Shown here: piece by piece, positions 1 through 7,298 of the stretch
Numbering within the stretch: position 1 is the stretch's first letter
Layout: each line of letters opens with the position of its first letter
Assembly: GCA_031287575.1 (NCBI GenBank)
Contig: JAITSV010000080.1
Span: forward strand, 1 to 64,000
Length of the DNA stretch: 64,000 bases
From: Desulfovibrio sp.
Lineage (GTDB): Bacteria > Desulfobacterota > Desulfovibrionia > Desulfovibrionales > Desulfovibrionaceae
Direction: 5' to 3'
Position numbers and translations under genes: made by a program
The notes under the pieces: model-generated
The model's database searches: none
Seen by the model: the letters and a program-made list of their open reading frames with translations, nothing else
What the model was told of the DNA's origin: nothing

Positions 1-59
1 CGCTGGGCTGTGGTCAGCACTTCCACCACTGCTCCCCCGTTAGCACTAGGTCTGGACAT
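1..59 (-). CDS. Insertion-sequence transposase OrfA, N-terminal fragment (runs off left edge)
   Basis: An open frame begins with ATG at 59 and runs leftward out of the window with no stop in 19 codons. It would read MSRPSANGGAVVEVLTTAQ. The segment VEVLTTAQ resembles the start of OrfA-type helix-turn-helix transposase subunits of IS3/IS66-type elements, where a similar phrase precedes an Arg-rich WS-EEK segment. That comparison is from memory of the families, not a search. An AGGAGA stretch lies about 14 bases upstream. Only the first residues are visible, so the family assignment is tentative. Confidence 0.4.
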   Translation of the reverse strand, partial: MSRPSANGGAVVEVLTTAQ

Positions 60-113
60 AGGGCTAGACCTATCTCCTATCGTTGGCGGGGTGTCCGGTC
101 CAAATGGGGGCTA
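1..113 (-). mobile_element. Terminal part of an insertion sequence at the left edge
   Basis: The transposase-like start at 59 is preceded, on the minus strand, by a leader of about 50 bases that begins near 113 with TAGCCCCCATTTGG, a plausible element terminus. The stop codon of the neighbouring AT-rich gene (TAG, 111-113) coincides with this boundary, as expected if the element landed inside that gene. The other end and any target duplication lie outside the window, so the exact edge is unproven. Confidence 0.4.
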
Positions 114-584
114 CTCCACATGCTTAATCTCTTTTGCTATCCGAAATTCTTTTAAATCTTTTTTATTATGGATATCCTCAAAAATTCTATTGATAATAAC
201 AACAACATCCGTTGTCGTTTTGCAAAATTTTCGCAATGGAATCAAAATCATTCTCAACTCTTTTTCAACATGTTGCCCATCACCATGGGCATGTCGTCTG
301 CGGAATTCTTCAGGATGCCGATTTGTGATTAAAATAGCAGGCAGCATTTCCTCTGCATCTTCACCGTTGATATTATGCCATGAAAACACTTCGTCCTGAA
401 AATGAGCCTCAGTTCCTTTAATTACTACCGCTCTATTTTTTGCAGCAATCGAAGCCATCATCGCATAATTTCTCATAAGGGCTTCACCCAGCGGCTCATC
501 CCAACCATAATCCAGTAGATATACAAAATAGTCCCTATCCACTGCCTCTGGAATGTTCTCAAGAGAATGAATATAAAGCCCCAC
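111..584 (-). CDS. AT-rich hypothetical protein, probably truncated by the adjacent insertion sequence
   Basis: A 157-residue frame from a GTG at 584; a TTG at 611 is an alternative start adding nine residues. I chose the GTG because a G-rich AGGGGG stretch lies about six bases upstream. The protein is acidic in its first half (DYGWDEPLGEAL, HNINGEDAEEML) and Lys-rich near its end. I recognise no domain, signal peptide or membrane segment. Base composition is much more AT-rich than the chromosome to its right, which suggests transfer. The stop codon falls exactly where the flanking insertion sequence appears to begin, so the natural C-terminus may be missing. Function unknown. Confidence 0.55.
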   Translation of the reverse strand: MGLYIHSLENIPEAVDRDYFVYLLDYGWDEPLGEALMRNYAMMASIAAKNRAVVIKGTEAHFQDEVFSWHNINGEDAEEMLPAILITNRHPEEFRRRHAHGDGQHVEKELRMILIPLRKFCKTTTDVVVIINRIFEDIHNKKDLKEFRIAKEIKHVE

Positions 585-730
585 CTGAAACCCCCTGCTG
601 AATAAGCACAATTTGTTAAGCCATCATACACCACAACGTCCTAAAATTATTCAGGACGGCAAAAATTCGCGCCAAACACACCTGAATGTATTCATAATCC
701 CTTTTCTAATCGCTGATAATTAGAAAAACA

Positions 731-762
731 GAAGGCCTTACGGCGATTGCCGTAAGGCCTTC
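731..762 (-). terminator. Rho-independent terminator of the initiator tRNA gene
   Basis: A perfect 14-bp stem (GAAGGCCTTACGGC with its complement) closes a four-base loop. On the minus strand it is followed by TGTTTTTCT. It lies a few bases beyond the 3' end of the tRNA. Confidence 0.9.
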
Positions 763-767
763 AAATA

Positions 768-844
<77 letters not shown>

Positions 845-901
845 TCACCTGCGGAATTCGGGTCCGGCGGCGTGGGCTGGGCCTTGCCGTCGGGTCGTTA
901 G

Positions 902-929
902 AAGTATGCCCGTCACCCCCCGGTGTCAA
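902..929 (-). promoter_or_regulatory. Sigma-70-type promoter for tRNA-fMet
   Basis: On the minus strand TTGACA (924-929) is followed after 16 bases by ATACTT (902-907). A start point near 895 would lie about 50 bases upstream of the mature tRNA 5' end. The -35 box is perfect and the -10 box is moderate. Confidence 0.6.
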
Positions 930-1095
930 CAGAAAACTGAAAAAACATCGGCAAATACAAGCAATATGCTGTAATAGATGGATAAAATCCTTCTCGGAAG
1001 CCTTATTTCTGGCGCAGGTCGGACGGCACGATCCGCCCAGCCCCCCGTCGTTTCACCGGCCAAACCGGCACGTCCGCTCTTCATCTCTCGCCCTG

Positions 1096-1773
1096 CTACC
1101 CCCGCAGTACCTTCAGTTCCGCCGTCAGCGGGCCGTCTTCCGGCGCGGTGACCACGGCATAGCCGCCCGCGCCCAGCGCGCCGGGGTTCACCACCACGGT
1201 GCGTCCGATGCGGTCCACCGCCCGCGACTCGTGAATGTGCCCGCACAGGCACACGTCCGGCTGCACCGCCTCGATGAACGCCCGCACCGCCGGGCTGCCC
1301 ACGTGCGCGCCGTTGCCCAGCCTGTCGCACAAACTGTCCTTTGGCGGCGTATGCACGGCCAGCACCAGCCGGGGCCAGCGGCCCGCCTCTACCCGCAGCG
1401 CGTCCAGCCATTCGGCCAGCCGCGCTTCCGGCACCTCGCTGGGCGTGCCGAAGGGGGTGGGCGTGGAATAACCCGCGCCCAGCAGGCCCACGCCGGGGGC
1501 CAGTTCACGCGCGGCCCGGTGGATGTTCCAGCCGCGCCCGTCCAGCCAGTCGGTCACCTCGGCCTTGTCCATGTTGCCGATCTGGGCGTGGATGGCCGGG
1601 TTGCGCGCGGCAATGGCCGTCAGCACGCGCTCGGCCTGGTGCACGCCGCCCACCACGGTGATGTCGCCGGTAATGATCACGCCCGCCGCCTCGGACAGGC
1701 CGGGAATGTCCGCGATGGGCGAAACGTCGTCGTGGATGTCGCCGAACGCTATCCAGTAGGGTGCGCTTTGCAT
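1096..1773 (-). CDS. Calcineurin-like metallophosphoesterase
   Basis: A 225-residue protein with the dinuclear-metal phosphoesterase motifs in order: GDIHDD at 11-16, GD at 36-37, GNMD at 66-69, a lone His at 141 and GHIHE at 178-182. These are the metal ligands of the family that cleaves phosphomonoesters or diesters. No signal peptide or membrane segment is visible, so it should act in the cytoplasm. The ATG at 1773 opens the frame just before the first motif, which fits the family's usual N-terminus. It is transcribed away from the downstream folate genes and stands alone. The substrate cannot be inferred; small phosphodiesterases of the YfcE type are the nearest match in architecture. Confidence 0.85.
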   Translation of the reverse strand: MQSAPYWIAFGDIHDDVSPIADIPGLSEAAGVIITGDITVVGGVHQAERVLTAIAARNPAIHAQIGNMDKAEVTDWLDGRGWNIHRAARELAPGVGLLGAGYSTPTPFGTPSEVPEARLAEWLDALRVEAGRWPRLVLAVHTPPKDSLCDRLGNGAHVGSPAVRAFIEAVQPDVCLCGHIHESRAVDRIGRTVVVNPGALGAGGYAVVTAPEDGPLTAELKVLRG

Positions 1774-1896
1774 GCGGTGCCTTCCTTGTTAGATTGCGTG
1801 ACGGGGAGGGAGATGTGGAGCGCGGTTTCCGCCCGATGGCTATGGGGTACCGCCCGCGCCCGCACTCTACACCACGCACCCGCCACCTGACAAAAC

Positions 1897-2005
1897 ACCC
1901 TGCGGGGCGTTTCGACGGCAATTGCAGCGCGCCCCTCACGCCGCTCCCGTAGCGGATGCGGAAGTCCGGCGGTGCAAGACAACGACAGCCTGGCCGCTCC
2001 AGGGT
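1897..2005 (+). ncRNA. Possible structured RNA upstream of the cyclo-ligase gene (6S-like position)
   Basis: The 307-base gap before the 5-formyl-THF cyclo-ligase gene holds a nested set of helices. An outer stem pairs ACCCTG (1897-1902) with CAGGGT (2000-2005) and continues through GGG/CTC and CG/CG with bulges. After a large internal bubble TTGCA (1922-1926) pairs with TGCAA (1973-1977), and an apical hairpin pairs CCGCT with AGCGG (1941-1955). In many proteobacteria the 6S RNA gene lies directly upstream of this ligase gene. The visible structure is shorter than typical 6S RNA and no promoter is obvious, so this is only a candidate. I see no gene in the rest of the gap. Confidence 0.2.
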
Positions 2006-2080
2006 TGCTTCAATATTTATCGCCCCCCGGTCCACCACTTCAGGCGGCACACACCCCGAAACCCGCTCCGGCACACCATC

Positions 2081-2773
2081 ATGACGCACTCCACCCCGCC
2101 AGACGCCGAAGCCCGGCAGGCCCTGCGCCGCGCCATGCTGGCTCGCCGCGCCGCCCTGGCCCCCGAAGAGGCCGCCCGCCTGGGCCATACCGCGCAGGAT
2201 GCCCTGCTGGCATCCCCCGCCTGGCAGGCCGCCCGGCAGGTACTGCTGTACGTGGCCGTGCGCAACGAAACCGCCACCGCCCGCCTGCTGGACGCCGCCT
2301 GGGCGGATGGCAAGCAGGTGCTGCTGCCGCGCTGCGTGACGTCTTCTCCCGCATCCGGCTCCACATCCGGCTCCGCCGCCCCCCAACAGGACGCCGCCCC
2401 CGCCGCCAACTGCGACAACGAGATGTGCCTGGCCCCCTGCGCCTGCGCGGCGGACCTCAAACCCGGACGCTACGGCATCGCGGAACCGGACCCCGCCCGC
2501 TGCCCGGCCATCGACATGGACGCCGCCCCCGGCCTTGCCCCCAACTTCGCGCCCGGCCTTGCCGTCATCCCCGGCGTGGCCTTCGACCGGCGGGGCAACC
2601 GCCTTGGCCACGGCGCGGGCTACTACGACCGTTTCCTGGCCCACCCGGCCATGGCCCGCACCGCGCTGGTGGGGCTGGCCTACGCCTTCCAGATCGTACC
2701 GGCGCTGCCCGTGGCCCCATGGGACCGCCCCGTCCACGCACTGTGCACCGAGGAGGGACTGACATGGCTGTAA
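2081..2773 (+). CDS. fau: 5-formyltetrahydrofolate cyclo-ligase
   Basis: ATP-dependent conversion of 5-formyl-THF to 5,10-methenyl-THF in folate metabolism. The protein has about 230 residues counted from the ATG at 2081 (MTHSTPPDAE), chosen because the family begins with a short helix of the ARQALRRAMLARR type. The signature GNRLGHGAGYYDR lies at 172-184 and carries the Mg-ATP-binding glycines. Residues 88-115 are a Ser/Ala/Pro-rich insertion that the usual family member lacks. The stop overlaps the next gene: its ATG at 2764 lies inside the last codons, so the two are translationally coupled. Folate genes pabABC follow downstream, so the ligase fits its context. Confidence 0.9.
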   Translation: MTHSTPPDAEARQALRRAMLARRAALAPEEAARLGHTAQDALLASPAWQAARQVLLYVAVRNETATARLLDAAWADGKQVLLPRCVTSSPASGSTSGSAAPQQDAAPAANCDNEMCLAPCACAADLKPGRYGIAEPDPARCPAIDMDAAPGLAPNFAPGLAVIPGVAFDRRGNRLGHGAGYYDRFLAHPAMARTALVGLAYAFQIVPALPVAPWDRPVHALCTEEGLTWL

Positions 2774-3597
2774 CCACCCCGTCGCTGGCCTTTCCGCCGC
2801 TTTCCCGTTCCGGCGCCCCCGCCGCCAATCCTGACGACGTCACCCCGCGCTGCATCCGCTTCGCCTTTCCCGGCGTGCCGGGGGTGCATTGCGCCTTCCA
2901 GACCCGGCGCGGCGGCATCTCCGACGGCCCCTGGGCCGGAGGCAACATTTCCTACGAGGTGGGCGACGACTCTGCCGCCGTGGCCGCCAACCGCGCAGCC
3001 CTGGCCGCCAGCCTGGACCTGGACGAATGGGTGGAGGCCAGGCAGGTGCACGGCGATGCCATGATCATCGACCCGGAACCGGTGCAACTGGCCGCCGCGC
3101 TGGCCGCAACCCCGGTGGCCCAGGCCGACGGGCTTGCCACCGCGCGCCCCGGCGTGGGGCTGGTGATCAAGACGGCGGACTGCCAGCCCATCCTGCTGGC
3201 GCATGAAAGCGGCAGGTACGTGGCCGCGCTGCACGCCGGGTGGCGGGGCAACCGCATCGGCTTTCCGCAGTCGGGCGTGCGCGCCTTTTGCGAACGCTAC
3301 GGGTTTCCCCCGAGCGAAGTGCTGGCCGTGCGCGGCCCCAGCCTTGGCCCGGCGGCGGCGGAATTCGTCAACTTCGCCACGGAATGGGGGCAGGACTTCG
3401 CCCGTTGGTTCCGCACGGCCAGCCGCACCATGGACCTGTGGACGCTGACCCGCCACCAGCTTGCCGAGGCGGGCCTGCTGCCGGAGCGCATCTTCGGGCT
3501 GGACCTGTGCACCCACTCCCTGGTCGACGACTTCTTCTCCTACCGCCGCGCCGCCACCACCGGGCGGCAGGCGTCCATTATCTGGATGGAGGGGTAG
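2764..3597 (+). CDS. pgeF: PgeF/YfiH-family multicopper-oxidase-like protein (purine nucleoside phosphorylase/peptidoglycan editing)
   Basis: A 277-residue member of the YfiH/LACC1 family. The three metal ligands of the family are visible as His96 (QVHG), Cys140 (KTADC) and His157 (HAGWRG), and the C-terminal CTHSLVDDFFSYRR is also conserved. Family members act on purine nucleosides, and E. coli PgeF helps keep L-Ser out of the second position of the stem peptide. Which activity applies here is unknown. The ATG at 2764 overlaps the cyclo-ligase gene by ten bases. The stop is followed after 20 bases by the structured repeat element that separates this gene from pabA. No signal peptide is seen. 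Confidence 0.88.
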   Translation: MAVTTPSLAFPPLSRSGAPAANPDDVTPRCIRFAFPGVPGVHCAFQTRRGGISDGPWAGGNISYEVGDDSAAVAANRAALAASLDLDEWVEARQVHGDAMIIDPEPVQLAAALAATPVAQADGLATARPGVGLVIKTADCQPILLAHESGRYVAALHAGWRGNRIGFPQSGVRAFCERYGFPPSEVLAVRGPSLGPAAAEFVNFATEWGQDFARWFRTASRTMDLWTLTRHQLAEAGLLPERIFGLDLCTHSLVDDFFSYRRAATTGRQASIIWMEG

Positions 3598-3811
3598 GGA
3601 CTGTTTCTAAATTGTCCTTTCGCTCGTTGGCGGACCGACCCGAAGGGCGCGAAGCGTGCCCGTTAGGTGAGCTTGCGAACCTTACGGGCATCGTGCGCAA
3701 TGCGGTCAAACTTCGCCCTCCATTTCGGTCAAATACGATAAGAGTATACTCCCTCATGGCAGGCTCGTTTTCCTTGCCAACGAACGAAAACCCTGTTTTA
3801 GAAACAGCCCC
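3597..3811 (+). repeat. Structured intergenic element, copy A (core 3618-3789)
   Basis: A 172-nt core is closed by TTTCGCTCGTTGGC (3618-3631) pairing with GCCAACGAACGAAA (3776-3789). The stem is prolonged outward by GGGACTGTTTCTAAA (3597-3611) and TTTAGAAACAGCCCC (3797-3811). Internal hairpins use GTTAGGT/ACCTTAC (3662-3685) and ATAC/GTAT (3733-3747). A second copy with an identical core length lies at 48220-48391 on the minus strand, and several helix pairs differ by compensatory changes. The element lies in sense orientation between pgeF and pabA. Similarity plus covariation argues for a folded RNA; the long terminal inverted repeat would also fit a small non-autonomous mobile element. Confidence 0.75.
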
Positions 3812-3830
3812 TAGCCCGGCCCACCATCGC

Positions 3831-4649
3831 ATGCGCATCCTGCTTGCCGACAACCACGACAGCTTCACGCGCAACCTCGAACATCTGCTGGTGGCCGCCA
3901 CCGGCTGCGTGCCCACGGTCATCCCGGTGGACCGGCTGGATGAGGCGACGACCGGCTGGCCCCATGCGCCCGGCGAGGCGAATCCCGCCGCCCCCGCCCC
4001 CCGCTGGGATCTGCTGGTGATCTCGCCCGGCCCCGGCACGCCGGAGGAGTATCCGCAGTACGGGCCGCTGCTGGGCGGCGAGGCCACGCGGGTGGCGCGC
4101 GTGCCGCACGCAACGAGTGCAACCGACCCAACCGGCCCAACGGGCCCAGCGGGCGACGGGGCGCAGGCCCACCTGCCCACCGACCCGCCCGCCGGTCAGT
4201 CCGCCGAGACGGCCACCGAATTGGCCGCAACCTCGCCCACCGATCCGTCCGCGACCGCGCCCACCGCCACGGTGTCTCCCCCATGCGCCCCGCCCAACTC
4301 CCCGCACTGCCCCGTGCCGGTACCCGTGCTGGGCATCTGCCTTGGCCTGCAAATCATCAACGCCCATTTCGGCGGGGTCACCGCGCCGCTGCCGGGCTGC
4401 GTGCACGGCAAGCCGGACACGCTGCACTACGCCGGGCAGGTCCGCACCGTGGCCCGCTACCATTCGCTGCACCTGTCCGCCATGGGCGCGGGCATGCGCG
4501 TGCTGGCCCACAACGGGCAGGGGGTGGTCATGGCCGCCCGGCATGCCTGCCTGCCCCTAATGGGATACCAGTTTCACCCCGAATCGTTCCTCACCCCGGA
4601 CGGGGTGTGGTGGATACGCCATGCGCTGCACGCTCTCGGCCTGCGTTGA
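3831..4649 (+). CDS. pabA: Aminodeoxychorismate synthase, glutamine amidotransferase subunit
   Basis: The class I glutamine amidotransferase subunit releases ammonia from glutamine for PabB. It has 272 residues. The N-terminus MRILLADNHDSFTRNL and the SPGPGTPEEY phrase (65-74) are typical of TrpG/PabA. The nucleophile is Cys170 in GICLGLQ, and the His249/Glu251 pair of HPES completes the triad. Residues about 88-162 form a Pro/Thr/Ala-rich insertion absent from normal members; part of it is a 9-bp tandem repeat (4121-4155) giving TDPTGPTGPAG. The 3' end overlaps pabB by 29 bases. TrpG is the main alternative; the pabB and pabC neighbours favour folate. Confidence 0.88.
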   Translation: MRILLADNHDSFTRNLEHLLVAATGCVPTVIPVDRLDEATTGWPHAPGEANPAAPAPRWDLLVISPGPGTPEEYPQYGPLLGGEATRVARVPHATSATDPTGPTGPAGDGAQAHLPTDPPAGQSAETATELAATSPTDPSATAPTATVSPPCAPPNSPHCPVPVPVLGICLGLQIINAHFGGVTAPLPGCVHGKPDTLHYAGQVRTVARYHSLHLSAMGAGMRVLAHNGQGVVMAARHACLPLMGYQFHPESFLTPDGVWWIRHALHALGLR

Positions 4650-6351
4650 CGCCGACGCCTTCGCGTCCTTTGCCCTGTCCTGCGCCCGACAGGGCGCGGA
4701 CCTGCTGCTGTGCCATCCGGATCTGGACCACGCGAATGTCGGCCGGGCGTACGCCGGGCACGGGGATTCCGGCGCGGGGGATGCCCTGCACGCGGAAGCC
4801 GCCGCATCCGGCCAGCACCTCGACCCCGTCGGCGCGACTGGTGCGACTGGCGCGACTGGCGCCCCCCACATCCACACCGCCATGCCCCCCGGTTGGACGG
4901 TCTGGCCCGACGGCGCGGGCCAAGGCCCGTGCTGCCTCGTGGGCATCGGCCCGCGACAGGAACTGTGCCTAGGCGATCCCGCGTCCGGAACTGCACCCGG
5001 TAGCGCGCATCCGCATCGCGATTCCTCACCGGACCATGAACCCGGCCCGCACACCGACGCCGCGCTGGCCGCCTTCCTCGGCCTGCCGACGCCCGCGGGT
5101 ACGCATACCGCCGCGCCCACCCGCGACACTTCTCCCCTTCCCTGGCAGCCCGCCCGCGCCGACCACGACATCGCCCTCGGCTTTCTGGCCTACACCTACG
5201 GCCTGCCGCGCTTCGGCATCCGCAGCGCCAAACCCCGCGTGCTACCCCACGCCCTGTTGCGCCGCTATCACGCCGTGGCCCGCTGGAACCCGGCCACCGG
5301 CGCGCTGACCCTGTCCGTGCACCCGAATGCCCCGCCGGACCTGGCCGCCCGCTGCGCCCGACTGCTGGCCGACGTCCCCCCGCCCGTCCTTACCACTCCC
5401 GGCGGCCACGCCGCTTTCACCGCCCCCACCGGCTGCGCCGTCTTTACCCCCCCGGTCGGCTGTGCCGCCTTTACCCCTTTGGCCGGCTGCGCCGCTCTGC
5501 CACCCTCGCTGGACCGCGCCGGGTACACGGCGGGCGTGCGCGAGGTGCTGTGCCGCATCCGCGCGGGCGACACCTACCAGTGCAACCTGTCCACCCGCTT
5601 CGGCCTGCATGCGCCGGGGCTGGACCCGGCGGCCCTTTCGCTGCACCTGTGGCGCACCCGACCCGCGCCCTTCCACGGATTGTTCCGCATCGGCGGGCGC
5701 CATGTGGTGTCCGCCTCGCCGGAGCGGTTCCTGCGCGTGGATGCGCCGGGCGGCGGCCAGGCCCGCGTGCTGTCGCAGCCCATCAAGGGCACCCTGGCCT
5801 TCGGCCCCGGCACGCCGCATCCCGCCTGGCATCCCGGTCTGCCGGGCCTGCTGGCCGCCACCCCCAAGGAGCGCGCCGAACTATCCATGATCGTGGACCT
5901 GGTGCGCAACGACATCTCTGCCGACTGCGCCCACGGCAGCGTGGCCGTGGCCCGGCACTGCGCCACCTTTCGCGTGGGCGGCGTGGCCAGCGGCCTCGTA
6001 CAGATGTATTCCGACGTCACCGGCACCCTGCGGCCCGACCGCACCTGTCTGGACCTGCTGCTGTCCGCCTTTCCCGGCGGGTCGGTGACCGGCTGCCCCA
6101 AGCGCCGCACCCTGGCCATCATCGAGGCCGGGGAACCGCACAGCCGCGAGGTGTACTGCGGCAGCCTGCTGGCCATCGCCGACGCCCGCACCATGGACGC
6201 CTCCATCGCCATCCGCACCGGCTGGCACGACGCGGCCACGGGCCGCTTCGAACATTGCGCGGGCAGCGGCATCGTCGTGGACTCGGACCCGGAAAGCGAA
6301 TACGAGGAAACATGGGCCAAGGCAGCCAACTTTCGGGAGGTATGCGCATGA
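4621..6351 (+). CDS. pabB: Aminodeoxychorismate synthase component I
   Basis: A chorismate-utilising enzyme of 576 residues that makes 4-amino-4-deoxychorismate with ammonia from PabA. The C-terminal domain carries QPIKGT with Lys389, the nucleophile typical of PabB rather than TrpE, then SAFPGGSVTGCPK and HCAGSGIVVDSDPESEYEE, which bind chorismate and Mg. The N-terminal region is loosened by low-complexity stretches, including GATGATGATGA (DNA 4832-4863) and a 9-residue tandem repeat at 262-297. Start ATG 4621 lies inside pabA. The stop overlaps the pabC start as ATGA. All three genes should be co-transcribed and coupled. Confidence 0.9.
   Translation: MRCTLSACVDADAFASFALSCARQGADLLLCHPDLDHANVGRAYAGHGDSGAGDALHAEAAASGQHLDPVGATGATGATGAPHIHTAMPPGWTVWPDGAGQGPCCLVGIGPRQELCLGDPASGTAPGSAHPHRDSSPDHEPGPHTDAALAAFLGLPTPAGTHTAAPTRDTSPLPWQPARADHDIALGFLAYTYGLPRFGIRSAKPRVLPHALLRRYHAVARWNPATGALTLSVHPNAPPDLAARCARLLADVPPPVLTTPGGHAAFTAPTGCAVFTPPVGCAAFTPLAGCAALPPSLDRAGYTAGVREVLCRIRAGDTYQCNLSTRFGLHAPGLDPAALSLHLWRTRPAPFHGLFRIGGRHVVSASPERFLRVDAPGGGQARVLSQPIKGTLAFGPGTPHPAWHPGLPGLLAATPKERAELSMIVDLVRNDISADCAHGSVAVARHCATFRVGGVASGLVQMYSDVTGTLRPDRTCLDLLLSAFPGGSVTGCPKRRTLAIIEAGEPHSREVYCGSLLAIADARTMDASIAIRTGWHDAATGRFEHCAGSGIVVDSDPESEYEETWAKAANFREVCA
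5404..5508 (+). repeat. 27-bp tandem repeat inside pabB (9-residue unit)
   Basis: Three full units and one partial unit of 27 bp (5404, 5431, 5458, 5485) encode GHAAFTAPT, GCAVFTPPV, GCAAFTPLA and GCAALPPS. The copies differ mostly at third positions, so the expansion is not recent. It lies between the N-terminal region and the conserved catalytic domain and looks like a linker. Confidence 0.85.
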
Positions 6352-7118
6352 TCCACTGGCGGGGCGGCGCGCTGCACGAGGGCGGGGTACGGCTGGACAT
6401 CGGCAGTCCGGCCTTCCGGTACGGAGCCGGGTTCTTCGAGACCATCCTGTGGAACGGGCACGGCCCCAGCCGGCTGGGTGCGCACCTGGCGCGGTTGCAA
6501 GCCAGCCTGGACCACTTCGGCCTGATGGCCGAGCCCGTGGACTACCCGGCGGTCATCGCGGAAGTGGTGTGCGCCAACGGCCTTGCCGAACGGCAGGCCC
6601 GGGTGAACATCATCGCCCCGCTGGAGGACGAGGACGCGGCCATGGCCCCGCTGGTCACCGCCGCCCCCTACGACCCGCCCGCGCCCGACCGCACCTACGG
6701 CCTGCGCCTGGCCCCGCCCGCCACGCCGGGATCGCTGGCCCTGCACAAGTCCATGAACTACATGCTCTGCTACCTGGAACGCAGGGCCGCCCGCGCCCTG
6801 GGTCAGGACGACGCCGTGCTCACCCAGCCCGGCGGCATCGTGACCGAGGCCACCACCGCCGCGCTGCTGTTCGGCGACGGCGACTGCTTCTGCACCCCCA
6901 CCGGCGGCTGCCGCCTGCCCAGCACCACCCTGGCCGCCGTGCGCGAACTGCTGCCCGTGCGCGACTGCACCGTGCGCGCCGGAGAACTGCGCGCCTTCCG
7001 CCACGCCTACCTGCTGAACTCGCTGCAAGGCATGCGCCCGGTCACGGTCATCGGCTCGCATGCCTTCACGCCCGATTTCGCCACCTGCGAGCGGTGCAAT
7101 CCCGTGTTGCTGGGGTAG
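6348..7118 (+). CDS. pabC: Aminodeoxychorismate lyase-like class IV PLP aminotransferase
   Basis: A 256-residue class IV PLP-dependent enzyme that would release pyruvate from aminodeoxychorismate to give p-aminobenzoate. The Schiff-base lysine is Lys134 in LHKSMNY, and GIVTEATTAALLF matches the cofactor phosphate-binding stretch. I chose the ATG at 6348 over one at 6342 because GGGAGG at 6335-6340 is then properly spaced and the start overlaps the pabB stop as ATGA. Branched-chain or D-amino-acid aminotransferases share this fold, but the operon makes the lyase role likely. A strong hairpin follows 22 bases after the stop. Confidence 0.88.
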   Translation: MIHWRGGALHEGGVRLDIGSPAFRYGAGFFETILWNGHGPSRLGAHLARLQASLDHFGLMAEPVDYPAVIAEVVCANGLAERQARVNIIAPLEDEDAAMAPLVTAAPYDPPAPDRTYGLRLAPPATPGSLALHKSMNYMLCYLERRAARALGQDDAVLTQPGGIVTEATTAALLFGDGDCFCTPTGGCRLPSTTLAAVRELLPVRDCTVRAGELRAFRHAYLLNSLQGMRPVTVIGSHAFTPDFATCERCNPVLLG

Positions 7119-7140
7119 AAGGCAAAGTTCGAACGCGACC

Positions 7141-7176
7141 GGGGGAAGGAACCTTTCAAAAAAGGTTCCTTCCCCC
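7141..7176 (+). terminator. Hairpin after pabC
   Basis: A perfect 16-bp stem, GGGGGAAGGAACCTTT with its complement, closes a CAAA loop. It is followed by CCCCCCAATCC rather than a T-run. It resembles the hairpins at 27294 and 58346. Confidence 0.7.
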
Positions 7177-7298
7177 GGCCCCCCAATCCTTGCTGTCGCC
7201 ATCCGTAACACTTGCACTTCGCGCTCGTGTAACGACTGCCGCTCCTCCCAAACTTTTCAGTCGGGTTGATAACCGTTATGCAACGAACCGACCCTGCG

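Noticed and set aside
3597..3811. Copy A as a coding extension of pgeF or of pabA
   Set aside because: pgeF has a clear stop at 3595-3597 and the conserved PabA start is at 3831; the second copy shares structure but not a reading frame.
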